From positions 6,977,488 to 7,041,487 of the forward strand of contig OU696576.1 of assembly GCA_916048095.2 (NCBI GenBank): a stretch of 64,000 nt of DNA, in the 5' to 3' direction. Shown here in pieces: positions 42,651 to 53,690 of the stretch. Position numbers and translations under genes: made by a program. Position 1 is the stretch's first letter; each line of letters begins with the position of its first letter. The notes below the pieces were generated by a model. It was given only the letters and a program-made list of their open reading frames with translations, did no database searches and was not told the DNA's origin. The DNA comes from Sacculina carcini (lineage: Eukaryota > Arthropoda > Thecostraca > Sacculinidae).

Positions 42651-43430
42651 GCGTTGTCTGCGAGTAGCATCAAATGTTGTAAGATGTTGACTTTCCACGT
42701 CACCCAGGAGGTATCAACATTCGACGCGTTTTTTTTACGTGGTTCCCCTGGAGGCCTAATCCACGTGAAATGCAGCAACGTAAGCTCACACATGCGCAGG
42801 CGCAAACGCATAATTAAGCATTTACACTACTGCCAGGGCGGTAAGCATGATCAGCATGTGCCCATGGTTGTACAAAACCTAACGGCCCCGGCTGGAACAC
42901 TGCAGGTCCAGCCTCCGCAACGGGTTTTCGCAGTAACATCCAGAACAGAAAGCTGCACGGCTGTGCGCAACGAAACCCACCATACGGAAAAGGGGTGTTT
43001 CTATGAGAAACAATAATGTGGAAACCCAAGCTAGGGAATATAACTGTAAGACGTACTCACGGAGTCAACCTTTCCTAATTGTTCCTAATCTATGTCTTAC
43101 CGGGCAAAACCCATCTGCCAAGGCTTGAACACAGTGGGTCCAGTCGCCGTAACGGATTTTCGCAGTAACATCCAGTACAGATGTTTAACCAGCCTGCGAC
43201 AGAATCGCCGTCTGATCATCAAAATGTTGCACAATCCGTGTGCACGACATTATATAAGTTCGCATCGCACATACAGACGCACACGCATACAAACACTGGC
43301 TGTACACGTGTTCGTTCATATAATTTCGGCACACGGATACACATACCAATACAAAATGCAAAACGGTATCGTGTGTGCAATTCCTGGGAAGAATTGCAAA
43401 ATTATGCAAGAACAGTTCGCAGAAAAGATG
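42651..43430. other. Intron with a short direct repeat
   Basis: GTCCAGCCTCCGCAACGGG with TTTTCGCAGTAACATCCAG at about 42,905-42,945 is repeated in diverged form at about 43,138-43,175. No gene was recognised, although the stretch is less AT-rich than its surroundings. Confidence 0.4.
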
Positions 43431-43431
43431 T

Positions 43432-44038
43432 GGTGGCAATCTGGCAGGGAAGTTTCTAGCAATCGCTCAACTGAATGACAAAAGTGTGTAGAATAAAGGT
43501 AAAAAACAAACACCAATAGAAAAATATATGATAATTACAATTACAATATTGGTAAGCTACACATATACACTTGAAAAACGCTTCTGGAACACGCACATGC
43601 ACGACGATGTACTTAATTAAACACTCCGTTTTACTACGCACTCTGCACGCCACTGTGCATTTGCAAACGCTCGCTGCAATGCACGTGAGTCATGGTATAT
43701 CGACACACAGACACACACACCAATATATACATCAGTGTGCCGTTCTGTACACTGTGTATGTATGTGTGTGTGTGTACGTGTAATTGTAATTTTTTTGTAA
43801 TTTATTGCCACCGCATCAAAAACACACACAAAACATGATAAAATACAGCAGCATAGTCTGTCAAGCCAAATTGTGGCTTCTCAACAGACAAATTAATACA
43901 CTAATACTTCATACTGACGGGAGTAAAAATGTACAACATCACATGAGACACATCACACGATAGATCATGGTTACATTCAAATAAAGAGATACAAAAGAAA
44001 CTTGAATATCTAGACTTAAATATAATCACACACACACT

Positions 44039-44070
<32 letters not shown>

Positions 44071-44118
44071 CACAGGCACCAACACACACAAACACACACA
44101 CACACGCACACACGCACA

Positions 44119-44168
<50 letters not shown>

Positions 44169-45330
44169 AAGGTAATGCAAATTCGACAATGGGTATACAA
44201 ATGATAACACAGAACAATAATACATCTCTTAGTTACAAGCACTAATGATTATTCTGATTAATTGGCCCGATGTGGACATCCATTGTGCACCACAATGGAT
44301 TTCCATTCATATATTTCAACACACAATGAAATGCAGAAGAAAACACGTATGAGACAATCGCAGTTAACATAAATATGGTGAGCATTGTTTGTCAAGAACA
44401 TACTTTCGTATAACCTTTTTAAACTGGTGGGGGCTACTACAATTTACTAAAATTTTTATCTCAGTAGGTAAGCTATTGAACAATTCCGGTCCATAACTCA
44501 CAACGCACATTTTAAACAGTGTGGTCCTGAATTTCGGTAGTATCAAGTTCACGTTATTATTTCTAGTGTTACAAGCATGGTCATTTATTCGAAAAATAGA
44601 GTTATGTCCGATCAGTTTGTATATAAGCAGGATTGTGAAATATTTATGGATGGATGAGAACTTGAGAATGTTTTTTTGCCTGAATATGTCTTCTGTGGAA
44701 TCAAATTTTTTTCTGTGAAAAAGACAACGTAAAAATTTTCTCTGCGCAACATTAATTTGTGTTAAAAATGAACTATAGGTATTCGCCCAAATTGAGACGC
44801 AATAGGTCAAATGAGGGTAGAAAAGTGCATAGTAAACATACATTTTAGCCTCATGTGTAAAATTGTGCCGAACCCGATACATAATTCCCATTATTTTTGC
44901 CAGTACACGTGTACCTGTATGTGTATGTGTGTGTGTGTGTGCATCTATGTCAGTGTGTATGTGTGTGTGTGTGCATGTATGTCAGTGTGTATGTGAGTGT
45001 GTGTGTGCCTGAGGTGGCAATCTCGCATGGGCGTTTCTAGCAATCGCTCAACTGAATGGCGCAGTGTGTAGAATAATGGTAAAAAACAAACACCAGTAGA
45101 AAAATAAATGTTAATTACAATTACAATATTGGTAAGCTACACATATCCACTCGAAAAACGCCTGTGGAACACGCACATGCACGACAATGTACTTATTTAA
45201 ACACTCTGTTTTACTACGCACTCTGCACGCCACTGGGCATTTGCAAACGCTCGCTGCAATGCACGTGAGTCATGGCATATCGACACACAGACACACACAC
45301 CAATATACACCAATGTGCCGTTCTGCACAC
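43432..45330. repeat. 320-bp direct repeat pair flanking a LINE
   Basis: 43,432-43,755 and 45,010-45,330 are roughly 90% identical direct repeats (landmarks TTTCTAGCAATCGCTCAACT and GCACGTGAGTCATGG). The LINE fragment and AC arrays lie between them. This could be a tandem duplication later filled by the LINE, or two copies of one unidentified element. Confidence 0.7.
43783..44910 (-). mobile_element. LINE (jockey-like) ORF2 C-terminus and 3' UTR
   Basis: The minus frame 44891-44364 reads YRVRHNFTHEAKMYVYYALF, YPHLTYCVSIW, QRKFLRCLF, then KFRTTLFKMCVVSYGPELFN and SLPTEIKIL, the post-RT C-terminal region of jockey/CR1-group LINEs. The 3' UTR, with an AC/GT array (44,030-44,166), runs to GGCAATAAATTAC near 43,800. 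The RT core is missing. It shares the protein block with the element at 51,960-52,850. Confidence 0.7.
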
Positions 45331-45575
45331 ACACTCACTCACTCACTCACTCACACATGTACGTTGAGCTTTATTATTATAGATCAATTAATATATAACA
45401 ATTCAACTATAGACAAAATACCCAATCAGCAGACAATCGCGGCGCATACATACATACACATTCATCGTAGTCGACTTCTTTGATTCTCATAACTTCACTG
45501 ACCTTGTTCGACCTCGATGTGTCAGCCACCAGGTCCACTGTTTGCGCATTGTTGATTGAATGCTGATTTTAACAG

Positions 45576-45775
45576 CGCGCACTTCACCTGGAAGAAGGCA
45601 CTGGCCACCGCTCGTATTGTCGAGCTGGTGAGTCTGGACGCATCGCTCGAGGGTTCGACTTCGTCCCAGATCGACGGCCACCACATCAACTGGTACTGGC
45701 TCAAGTTTGACGACACCAGCGTAATGCTGGGACGACCGGGCACTGATGCTGTGCTGCTGGTTGTTCCGCGCTCCA
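45576..45775 (+). CDS. Exon C8: FAMeT-like domain 2, second half
   Basis: The acceptor TTTTAACAG and donor CTCCA|GTAACT bound one leading base, 66 codons and one base: AHFTWKKALATARIVELVSL, then HHINWYWLKFDDTSVMLGRP and GTDAVLLVVPRS. W-Y-W-x-x-x-x-D-x-x-x-x-x-G-R-x-G is the F-W-I-x-W-x-x-G-x-I-x-V-G-R-x-G signature of FAMeT-like domains. The junction to C9 encodes Asn (A|AC). Confidence 0.75.
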
Positions 45776-45849
45776 GTAACTGCTACCAACACACACACAC
45801 ACACACATACATACACAAACAAGCAAACGTTTTTCAATATGCAATGGCC

Positions 45850-46070
45850 AAAAGATTCAGTAACAAGCAGCATACAACGATATAACGATGAGCTAAAAAA
45901 GCTGGCCAAAAATAAAGTTTCCCGCTGATAGATGCATCAACAGTAGTGGAATAGACTACCAGACAAAATTGTCAACCAGTAGAGAATTCAAGGAACATTA
46001 TGACAAATGGAAGGCAGGACACACGAGTGCTCAACTCATTCCTGTTAAGAACAACTAGGTAAGAACACAC
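45850..46070 (+). mobile_element. CR1-like LINE 3' end
   Basis: Broken frames read SSGIDYQTKLST and REFKEHYDKWKAGH, followed by TTAAGAACAACTAGGTAAGA and a short AC tract. It is related to the 3' ends at 29,440 and 39,056. Confidence 0.5.
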
Positions 46071-46439
46071 ACCCGCACATTAATGCACATAGGTTGAAAA
46101 TGGTTGCATAGAGTTCCAGAGCGGTCATTTGAAGCCATTCGAGGCTCACTTTCCTCTGTGAATGAACGACACAACAGTTACTACAACACAGTCTTGCATT
46201 TCAAATGCTCATAACTCGATTTTATCTTTGAATTTGAACAAACATTGTAGCCGGCAAATTTTTGGTTTTTTCCAACTCATTGATTTCCACCAACCGTTTT
46301 TCACTGCGCAGAGAAAACGAGAGCGAGTAGAAATTGGCGTTGAATCACTATCAGGGTAATGAACTATCGCAACAGGATACATCTCTGTTCTATAATTGAA
46401 TCGATGATTAAAGGATATTACTAGCCGGAACGAGAAATA

Positions 46440-46668
46440 ACACAAGCAAATTTCCCAGCGGTAGGGGATAAGAACTTAGCCGCCATTACCCGCTGCGTGT
46501 CGTAAGAGGCGACTAAAAACGGACCCTCTGCTTCTTCCCTCCATCTTTGTGCCATATCCAAGGAGGGGAGCGTTAATCTAGCAGGGTTGGCACCCCCTCT
46601 GGATCGCAGCAGCTTACTGCTGTCCTATCCTCTGATAAAATCAGTAAACAATAACAACAAAGGTGGCT
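46440..46668 (+). mobile_element. RTE-like LINE 3' end or SINE with (AAC)n tail
   Basis: CGCTGCGTGTCGTAAGAGGC with GACTAAAAACGGACC, later CCCCCTCTGGATCGCAGCAG, ends in AACAATAACAACAA. This kind of 3' end with a triplet tail is seen in RTE-type retroposons. It ends 12 bp before the acceptor of exon C9. Confidence 0.5.
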
Positions 46669-46680
46669 GGCATGATTCAG

Positions 46681-46965
46681 ACGGTCGCCATGGTTACGAC
46701 GGCGCCTCGAAGACTCTGTCGACAGTAGACTGGATGGTTCGCCTTGGCATGGTGCAGTCAAGACTGGAAGCTCTGGTGAACGTCTTCAACGGCTCGCTTG
46801 CACAACAGGAGCGGCATCAGCCGAGCGAAGAGCGCGTAGTCAGGGAGCGGGACTTCAGTGCCCTTCTAATGGCAGGCGACCATGTTCACAACACCATCTT
46901 CATGTTTCCTGAACGCCAGCTGCAAACCGTCTGTCCTGTCTTTGGACTGGTGCCATACACGGCAA
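46681..46965 (+). CDS. Exon C9: unassigned extracellular region
   Basis: The acceptor ATGATTCAG and donor GGCAA|GTGAGC (strong) bound two leading bases, 94 codons and one base: GRHGYDGASKTLSTVDWMVR, LGMVQSRLEALVNVFNGSLA, then FSALLMAGDHVHNTIFMFPE and QTVCPVFGLVPYTA. One N-glycosylation motif (N-G-S). No domain recognised. Phase agrees on both sides. Confidence 0.75.
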
Positions 46966-47099
46966 GTGAGCATATATTTTGTATGCATCCTTATATGTAT
47001 GTATGTTTATGTCAAAAACTACAATTACATACTATTGTATTTAGTGGTGCCTGGTTTATGTGTATAGTTATGCACGTTTAAGCGTGCTTAAATACATCA

Positions 47100-47171
47100 T
47101 ACACACATACACACACACGGACACACACACACACCACATACACATGGACACAAATACACTCACATACACAT

Positions 47172-47211
<40 letters not shown>

Positions 47212-47355
47212 ATATATATATGAACACACAGGTCATCACACATTGTGAATAACAATTTCTTATAATATATATACACAAAATAAAAAATAGGCAACAAAAA
47301 TATATTTGAATTTCCATATGTGTGTTTGTGTGTGTGTGTGTGTGTGTGTATGTGT
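47100..47355. repeat. (AC)n and (GT)n arrays
   Basis: AC at 47,105-47,210 and GT at 47,322-47,359. The GT array forms most of the acceptor region of exon C10. Confidence 0.85.
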
Positions 47356-47371
47356 GTGTTCAAGGAGGGAG

Positions 47372-47529
47372 CTGTGTTTTCTCTGAACAGACGTCGCAAA
47401 ATAAATGAGCATTGCTACGAAACAACAGTCAACTGGCACGTGCGTCACGACGGCGAGCGATCAGATAGGGATGTCGTGTTCAACATCATACTGCACGAGT
47501 CGTCCAGGCCTGTCGAGTTGGGATTTGCC
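47372..47529 (+). CDS. Exon C10: unassigned extracellular region
   Basis: The donor TTTGCC|GTGAGT is strong. The acceptor that fits the phase of C9 is GGAGGGAG at 47,371; CTCTGAACAG at 47,390 looks better but breaks the frame by one base. The frame reads VFSLNRRRKINEHCYETTVN, WHVRHDGERSDRDVVFNII, then ESSRPVELGFA. It continues in phase 0 into C11. Confidence 0.7.
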
Positions 47530-48187
47530 GTGAGTACATCGACAAAATGTATCTGGCTAAAAAATTCACAACAACAACAACAACAAAAAAACAGCAAATT
47601 TATTTTCTATAGAGCAAACAGTAATCAGAGGCGCGAAACATAACAAATAAATGGACGAAAGAAAAGAAAATAGAATTAAGTAGCTCGGCGGGGGAAAGTC
47701 ACAATGAGCAGTCGAAGAAAGTCAATATACATGGAAATATTAGAGTAAATATAGAGTAGATGCATGAATATGAATAAATATATGTGAATATAGAGTTAGG
47801 GAACAAAATTATCAAATGAGTGAAAGTCAGTGTGAGGGCACAAACAAGCAAGTGGCAATATGAGGGCTAGTGGCGTCGAAACGGAGGGGTAAGAGGGGAC
47901 GGCAAGGATAGTAAATATTTGTGCAGTGAGGTAGAAAAGGACATGCACGATTTCTTCTCCGGTATGTGAGGAGGTAGAGAATTATATACACGAGGAACAG
48001 AGAAAAAGAATGATTTAGCGGACCAGCTGGATACATGGAGAGCAGGAGGGGAGAGTACATTTACCGGAGTACGGATTTAATTCTAAAATATAACATAGGT
48101 TTTTCAAAAGGCTTGTTTGTTTGCCACTTTTGAAAAATACGAAATATGTGCATCATACAGATGTTAACACTTTAAATATTGGAATCA
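47530..48187. other. Intron, nothing recognised
   Basis: AT-rich intron with an (CAA)n patch near 47,570-47,590; no exon or known repeat. Confidence 0.45.
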
Positions 48188-48607
48188 AATCAGTAGCAGA
48201 TCGAGAGTGCAATTTTTTGGGGGCTGAATTACATATGGCTGACTAGGTAGCGTGTGAAGGTCAGTTTTCTATAGAATCATATATATTTTCAATATAAATT
48301 ACATATATTGAAGATTTCATTGAATAATATGCGTCAATCAACGATTGTCTTCACAGACACACCACTGGTGGATCTAAGGGGGGGATCAGGGGGCTGAATC
48401 CCCCCAAAATGTTTCCATCAACTCCTCATAACCAGGAGGTTCACTAAAAAGGTCAAAACATATTTTTTCCAGTGGAATTAGTTGATATATGCATTATACC
48501 AAAGACGTTGCATAGAGATGCATGTACATGACTCATCGACACTAAAATGCAGCCTTCACCTAAATTATTCCAGTCCCTCCCAAAATTGCACTCTGGATGC
48601 ACCACTG
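48188..48607. mobile_element. MITE, GTGGCGGATCCAG family, two partial copies head to head
   Basis: A plus-strand fragment at 48,188-48,262 (CAGTAGCAGATCGAGAGTGC) is followed by a minus-strand copy at 48,361-48,607 whose right end is CTCTGGATGCACCACTG. Confidence 0.6.
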
Positions 48608-48609
48608 TG

Positions 48610-49238
48610 ACACACACAGTGACGACATAACAAATACGACAGCTATTACAGTACATTAGATGAAACCAAGCCTTTTACAAGACGACCTGAGGCCTCATTT
48701 GGCTGTGCGCGTTTCGGTTACAACTTTCGGCTGTTTGGTACGGCAGGGGCGCCGTCAGATTGGAAGCACAAGATTAATTTCAATTGTAATGATTTTCTTC
48801 TAAATGATTTCTTACACTATACTATTATGCTTGTTATTTAGGATGAAATATTATATTTCGACTTTTACCAGCTGAATTATATGTAATCCACTAACAACAA
48901 GTATGTGAGGCATTCTACTACTGAAAATGCCTGATACCGATCTTGTGGGACAGTAATGATCCCAGTTGCTAGCACATTTCATTCCGTTCGTGAACACATG
49001 CAATAGATGTGCGTGTGTGTGTAGGTGTATGTATGTGCGTGTGTGTGTGTGCACACACATTTGCTCGCTCGATGATTGGTATCGGCCGCGAGCAATTTGT
49101 ACAAAGTAACGACCACGGCGTCAGCGTTGGTATATATATATTGCGCCACTGACAGCATACAGTTCTGTGTGGCTGTCGATAGTCGCGAATTTGTCCAGAG
49201 GGTGTAGTCATGTCACACCACAAATGGGGCCTCTAAAC
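48610..49238. other. Intron, nothing recognised
   Basis: There is a short (GT)n at 49,014-49,050. No gene was found. Confidence 0.45.
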
Positions 49239-49239
49239 T

Positions 49240-49557
49240 TCACCGGCGGCTTTCGCTAAAATACCAGCTTATCAGATGGAGGGCAGCGCAAACATAGTAG
49301 CTGCAATACAGGGTGGCGCCGTCTCTGATGGCATCAGATCGTCGGGAATGCTTCTTCCGCTTGCCACAGACTGGACGTCGCCCCCAGACTCGTCCAAGCT
49401 CCGCTTGATTTTGTACACGAAGCTTCTGTCGTCCTTGAGGAAGGTGGCGACCTCCGGCGCCTCGTTGCCGGCGTGAAGCGCCACAATGACAGCGTGTCTT
49501 TTCATTTCTTCGGTTATCATCTTTAGCTGCAACGTTCCCTCTTGCTATGGCACACAA
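49240..49557 (-). pseudogene. Tc1/mariner-like transposase N-terminal fragment
   Basis: Minus frame: MKRHAVIVALHAGNEAPEVA, TFLKDDRSFVYKIKRSLDES, then SVASGRS. An overlapping frame gives RKKHSRRSDAIRDG. This is a helix-turn-helix of the mariner type (L-x-x-G, E-V-A-x-x-L, R-x-x-V-Y-K) followed by the basic linker, with a frameshift between them. The catalytic D-D-D/E part is absent. Confidence 0.65.
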
Positions 49558-49715
49558 ATACTATAAAGCCTGGAACATAAATATAAAAAAATATTGCTCT
49601 GCACAAAATAGTTTACTCGCAATACAGGTTTGAAATTTGTGGTTATTTACCGGCACCGTATATCAGACAATGCTGCATTGGGAAGCTGCATTGCACAAGG
49701 CGCTATTCAAGGGCG

Positions 49716-49935
49716 TACATTTGTGTCGAGGCTCGGGGCGGTATGCCATATATTATGCACTAGTGTTCAGGGATGAATCAATTGGCCGATACATGGGACC
49801 CTAAACCAATTTTGACCTATTCGATTACTGAACTCACCAGAATTCTCGGGGGGTGTAATTGCATATTCATACCTCCAGCCAATTTATCGTGGTTATATAT
49901 ACCTCCATACCCCCAGGATCTACGTCCATGGCGCT
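49716..49935 (-). mobile_element. MITE-like repeat, GGGCGTAGATCC family, copy 2
   Basis: The ends TGTCGAGGCTCGGGGCGG and CAGGATCTACGTCCATGG correspond to the reversed ends of copy 1. It is internally shortened. Confidence 0.6.
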
Positions 49936-50129
49936 ATACTGCATGCAATTGCTCAGATCGCATTTGCAAGAGTGAGCGGATTGGTTAATTTAAATGATGC
50001 AATATTAATTGAACACTTTGTAGATGATAATATATTGAGGAAACAGCCAATGAATAACCGCACAGCAGATACACAATCACAACACGTCCACACTTCTAAT
50101 TCACACAACCTCAATCATTATCAAGCTCC

Positions 50130-50134
50130 TATAA

Positions 50135-50177
<43 letters not shown>

Positions 50178-50190
50178 TACACACATATAC
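50130..50190. repeat. (AC)n microsatellite
   Basis: An AC run with one CAAACA interruption; not coding. Confidence 0.85.
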
Positions 50191-50292
50191 AGTCGTTTAT
50201 AACGACTGGTCCAGTCATGTATGTTAGAAATTACCCAGGAGTTATTTGTGAATGTTGTGCCTACACATACACACCGCTACACTGAAAGATAG

Positions 50293-50600
50293 ATCAGTGT
50301 TTCTCAACCTTGTTCTTGCTAAAGTCCCCTTCAACACAAGGCGAGTCCTTGTGGCCGCCCAGAAACAACCATTGCGCCCCCCCCAGAATTCCTAGTGGCC
50401 ACATACACACGTCGATGGTCGCCACGCAACTTCTCCATTCTTCTCCGACCACTTGTTCCAACATGTATCTTTCGTGGCTTGTGACAAAACATGGTGGCAT
50501 CCCATTTTGTTAATCAAGTCCTATGGGCCCTCAAGAAAATCCAATGGCCCCCGAATTGGATTATATCGCCCACGTTGGAAAACTTATGTAGAAGTATGCG
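50293..50600 (+). mobile_element. hAT-like MITE, copy 6 (degraded)
   Basis: It starts CAGTGTTTCTCAACCTTGTT. The right part, CGCCCACGTTGGAAAACTTA, is a decayed inverted end. Confidence 0.45.
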
Positions 50601-50639
50601 CAATAAACAGGTATAGGCTGATCTATAAACAACTATGAT

Positions 50640-50920
50640 ACAGGGTGTCTTTTTTATGATAACATAGTGTGTTTTTTTATTATAACAGAGTGTCTTTTTT
50701 ATGATAACATAGTGTTTTTTTGTGATAACAGAGTGTATTTTCATGATAACAGTGTCTTTTTTATGATAACAGAATGTCTTTTGATAACAGAGTGTCTTTT
50801 TTATGATAACAGAATGTCTGTTTTATGACAACAGTGTCTTTTTTATGATGACAGTGTGTCTTTAATTTAATTCAATCACCCAACGACTGTTGCAGTCGTT
50901 GGATGATTGAATTAATCAAA
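50640..50920. repeat. About 22-bp minisatellite ending in a hairpin
   Basis: Around ten diverged copies of GTGTCTTTTTTATGATAACA are followed by a hairpin. Its arms, TTAATTCAATCA-CC-CAACGACTG and the reverse complement, pair around a TTG loop at about 50,868-50,917. Confidence 0.75.
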
Positions 50921-51075
50921 AAGTGTCTTTTGTTATGTCTTAAAGTTTGATTAGTAAATGGTGTCCCGAACAGAGACACGAATAGTGGAGCATCAGGCCC
51001 GTGAACGAGACGATTAGAAATTGGATTTAATCGTATCGGTGGCGCTTACAAAGTGGAAGACGGTAGATTAGTTGA

Positions 51076-51211
51076 CACTCACGAAGATTTATGACATTAA
51101 TTACGCTCTCCATCTTCTTAATTAATTTACTAGCATCTTCTGGATCAATTACTTCATTAGCTTTCAAATCAATTACTTTCTGACTAAAACTTTTACTTTT
51201 CGAACTCATTT
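51076..51211 (-). other. Possible small exon or ORF remnant
   Basis: The minus frame from an ATG at about 51,208 reads MSSKSKSFSQKVIDLKANEV, then DPEDASKLIKKMESVINVI, with a possible donor CTTC|GTGAGT. It is charged and helical. It abuts the retroposon-like block, so it may be that element's ORF rather than a host exon. Confidence 0.3.
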
Positions 51212-51221
51212 TCACTCTACA

Positions 51222-51478
51222 GCTCTTGGGCGCTTCCAGTACATGGGGCCACCGCAGGGTGTTAATAGTGCTTGCACTCATCCCATGCTACTGGATTTGC
51301 CTGAAGTTATTAATAATAATAATAATAAAACAATAATAATAATAATAAAACAATAATAATAATAATAAAACAATAATAATAATAATAAAACAATAATAAT
51401 AATAATAAAACAATAATAATAATAATAAAACAATAATCATAATAATAATAAAACAATAATAATAATAATAATAATAAT
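51222..51478 (+). repeat. TAA-tailed retroposon-like repeat with expanded tail
   Basis: The fixed block GGGCGCTTCCAGTACATGGG to TGCTACTGGATTTGCCTG is followed by a 170-bp tail of AATAATAATAATAAAACAAT units. The tail ends 11 bp before the acceptor CAAACAG of exon C11. Confidence 0.75.
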
Positions 51479-51490
51479 GCTATCAAACAG

Positions 51491-51793
51491 GTGTACAACA
51501 TCACCATCGCAACACAACGGATCATAGGCACATTGGCTTCGTTGCCTAGCAAACACGACACGCACAAGTACTGGATACACGCCGAAGCATACCGTCGTGG
51601 CTTGCGACGCGTCTTCGGACCGACCTCGCCGTCTGGGGACGAACCGGCCGACAGCTGGATAGCTCAGCTGGGGCAGCCGCAGCCGCTGGTCTCTGGTGAT
51701 CTTGCCGACGGTCGCTGGCGTGAGATGACGGTGCGGTTGATCACCACCAATGAGCGCTCGCCAACGCTTCCCGTGGCTCGTCTGTCACTGCAG
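51491..51793 (+). CDS. Exon C11: unassigned beta-rich region
   Basis: The acceptor ATCAAACAG and donor CTGCAG|GTGCGG bound exactly 101 codons, phase 0 on both sides: VYNITIATQRIIGTLASLPS, KHDTHKYWIHAEAYRRGLR, then DGRWREMTVRLITTNERSPT and LPVARLSLQ. The R-W-R-x-M-T-V-R-L strand may be another divergent copy of the FAMeT-like second half. Confidence 0.75.
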
Positions 51794-51924
51794 GTGCGGC
51801 GTCAGACTGCTTGCGTATGCGATTATCACATGATCTGACAAGGTTGTCCCACGAGGGAAGGATAAAATGATAGTGAAAAATAGACATGATGTGTTCACCT
51901 TCAAGATGTGTGTGCCATTGGCAC

Positions 51925-51967
51925 GCACACACACACACACACACACATACACGCACACACACACACG
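51925..51967. repeat. (AC)n microsatellite
   Basis: An AC run at the left edge of the LINE fragment that follows. Confidence 0.85.
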
Positions 51968-52809
51968 CCAAAATCTCGCAATTAACAGGCATACTCTACC
52001 GGATAAGACATAACCTGACTACTGAAGCTATGCTTAGCATATATTACACAATGTGTTATCCTCACCTGCATTACTGTGTAGCATTATGGGGATCCACATG
52101 GCCTTCATTTCATAAACAATTAAGTATTGCACAAAACAAAATATTTCGTTGCATATTTCAAGTAAAAAAATTCGACTCCATAGGTAAATATTTAGCAGAT
52201 AGAAATATATTGCAATTTCATTTCATTCACAAATATTACACCTTATTATTGATCCATAAATACAAAAATATTACACTTTTTACCTTAACTGAAAGCAGCT
52301 ACACGACAAGAAGTCATCGCTTAAACTTTGAATGTCCGTCTTTTAGAACAACTCTTTTTAAACACAGTGTAATATGTTCGGCTCCAAATTCATTCAATGA
52401 ACTTCCCATCAATCTTAAGCAACTTCTGAACGCAGTTCACAAGAATGTGTATAAAAATATAATAAAAAACACCTGCTTGAGCAACAAAACAACAAATGTG
52501 TCCGAATGTGAACACCGCTGAACATGCGTATTTTGTTGCACGTTTTGTACTTATTTATATTGTCATTTTTCCACGTGTCTACTCACAATTGTCGATTATG
52601 TCATTTATATTATACACTTTCATTGAGTGAACTGATTAAATTGTTATATTATCATAGAGTTAATTAAACTGTATTGATACAATTGCATGTAATGTTGAAA
52701 TGTTTATGTCAATCTGTTCGTCCAGGAGCTGTTTAGCTCGACGAACTATCGCCGCAATATTTAGCTGATTGTTTTGTTGTTTTCTTGTTAATGTTGTTTG
52801 TGGCAATAC

Positions 52810-52844
<35 letters not shown>

Positions 52845-52850
52845 CACACA
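51960..52850 (+). mobile_element. LINE (jockey-like) ORF2 C-terminus with (TTAC)n tail
   Basis: The frame to 52,521 contains LTGILYRIRHNLTTEAMLSI, YYTMCYPHLHYCVALWGST, AQNKIFRCIF and FRTTLFKHSVICSAPNSFN. The 3' UTR ends GTGGCAATACACTTACTTAC, a pure (TTAC)n tail at 52,808-52,845. 5'-truncated and dead. A relative of 43,783-44,910. Confidence 0.75.
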
Positions 52851-53229
52851 CACACATGTGGTGCAAGAAGGCATGTAGTGTTGATGGCATTGTCCGTACA
52901 CATCATACATGTTGTAATGAGTGGATGCGTGTGAAATAACTGTTCAATCAAGTGGTCTGAACCATATGGAAATGATAAAAGAAATGGTTGCTAAATTTTG
53001 TTTCAGAATTCACGTGTGTTCGATTGGATTTGACACAACCGTCTAGTTATCCGCATTAGCTTTTTCCATCAGTCTTTGAGCTTCTAGTAGGAAGTTGTAT
53101 TCGATGTTATGCAAATCTTGTAATTGAATGTGAATCTTTCTAGGAGATTCTATTCAGCCATTTTCAACCATGAACAACGAAATTTGTATATTTTTGTCTT
53201 CTGCATCAATGTGTGCGCAACTTTTGTAG
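52851..53229. other. Intron, nothing recognised
   Basis: AT-rich DNA ending in the acceptor CAACTTTTGTAG of exon C12. Confidence 0.5.
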
Positions 53230-53397
53230 ATTATAAAGGACAATTCAGCCATGGAGACGGTGTACGAAGGTGTGATTGACGACTCGTTAATGGTGGGAGA
53301 TATTCGCTACGTCACGTTCAGCGTGTCCCATCAGGCACAACTTCTGCTCGACCTGATGGGAGGTCACTGCCATCCCCCGCAGCCGGCAGACTTCCAG
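53230..53397 (+). CDS. Exon C12: unassigned region before TSP1
   Basis: 56 codons, phase 0 both sides, donor TTCCAG|GTGACC: IIKDNSAMETVYEGVIDDSL, MVGDIRYVTFSVSHQAQLLL, then DLMGGHCHPPQPADFQ. The G-D-I-R-Y-V-T-F-S-V strand suggests an extracellular beta module. Confidence 0.75.
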
Positions 53398-53442
53398 GTG
53401 ACCTTGAGACGCTTACAATACCTTGCATTGCAACAACTATTC

Positions 53443-53690
53443 AGTAGCGGATCCAGAGTGCAATTTTTTTTGGTGGGGGGGGCTGCCATTATTCCTCAAT
53501 GATATATACACACATTTACAAACGCATTATGCGCAAATATGCTTTGCGATAATGCTCATATGAACAAACTCTACAAAAATATTCCTTGGTCACGTTTAGT
53601 GAACCTCTTAGTTATGAGGAGTTGATCGAAACATTTTGGGGAGGGGCTGCAGCCGCCTAGCCCCCCTCTGGATCCGCCAGTGCAAATATT
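53443..53690 (+). mobile_element. MITE, GTGGCGGATCCAG family, copy 5
   Basis: The ends CAGTAGCGGATCCAGAGTGC and CTCTGGATCCGCCAGTG are inverted. The body is as in copies 1 and 3. Confidence 0.8.

Noticed and set aside
51310..51567. Ile/Leu/Tyr-rich ORF
   Set aside because: Translation of the (TAATAA)n retroposon tail.
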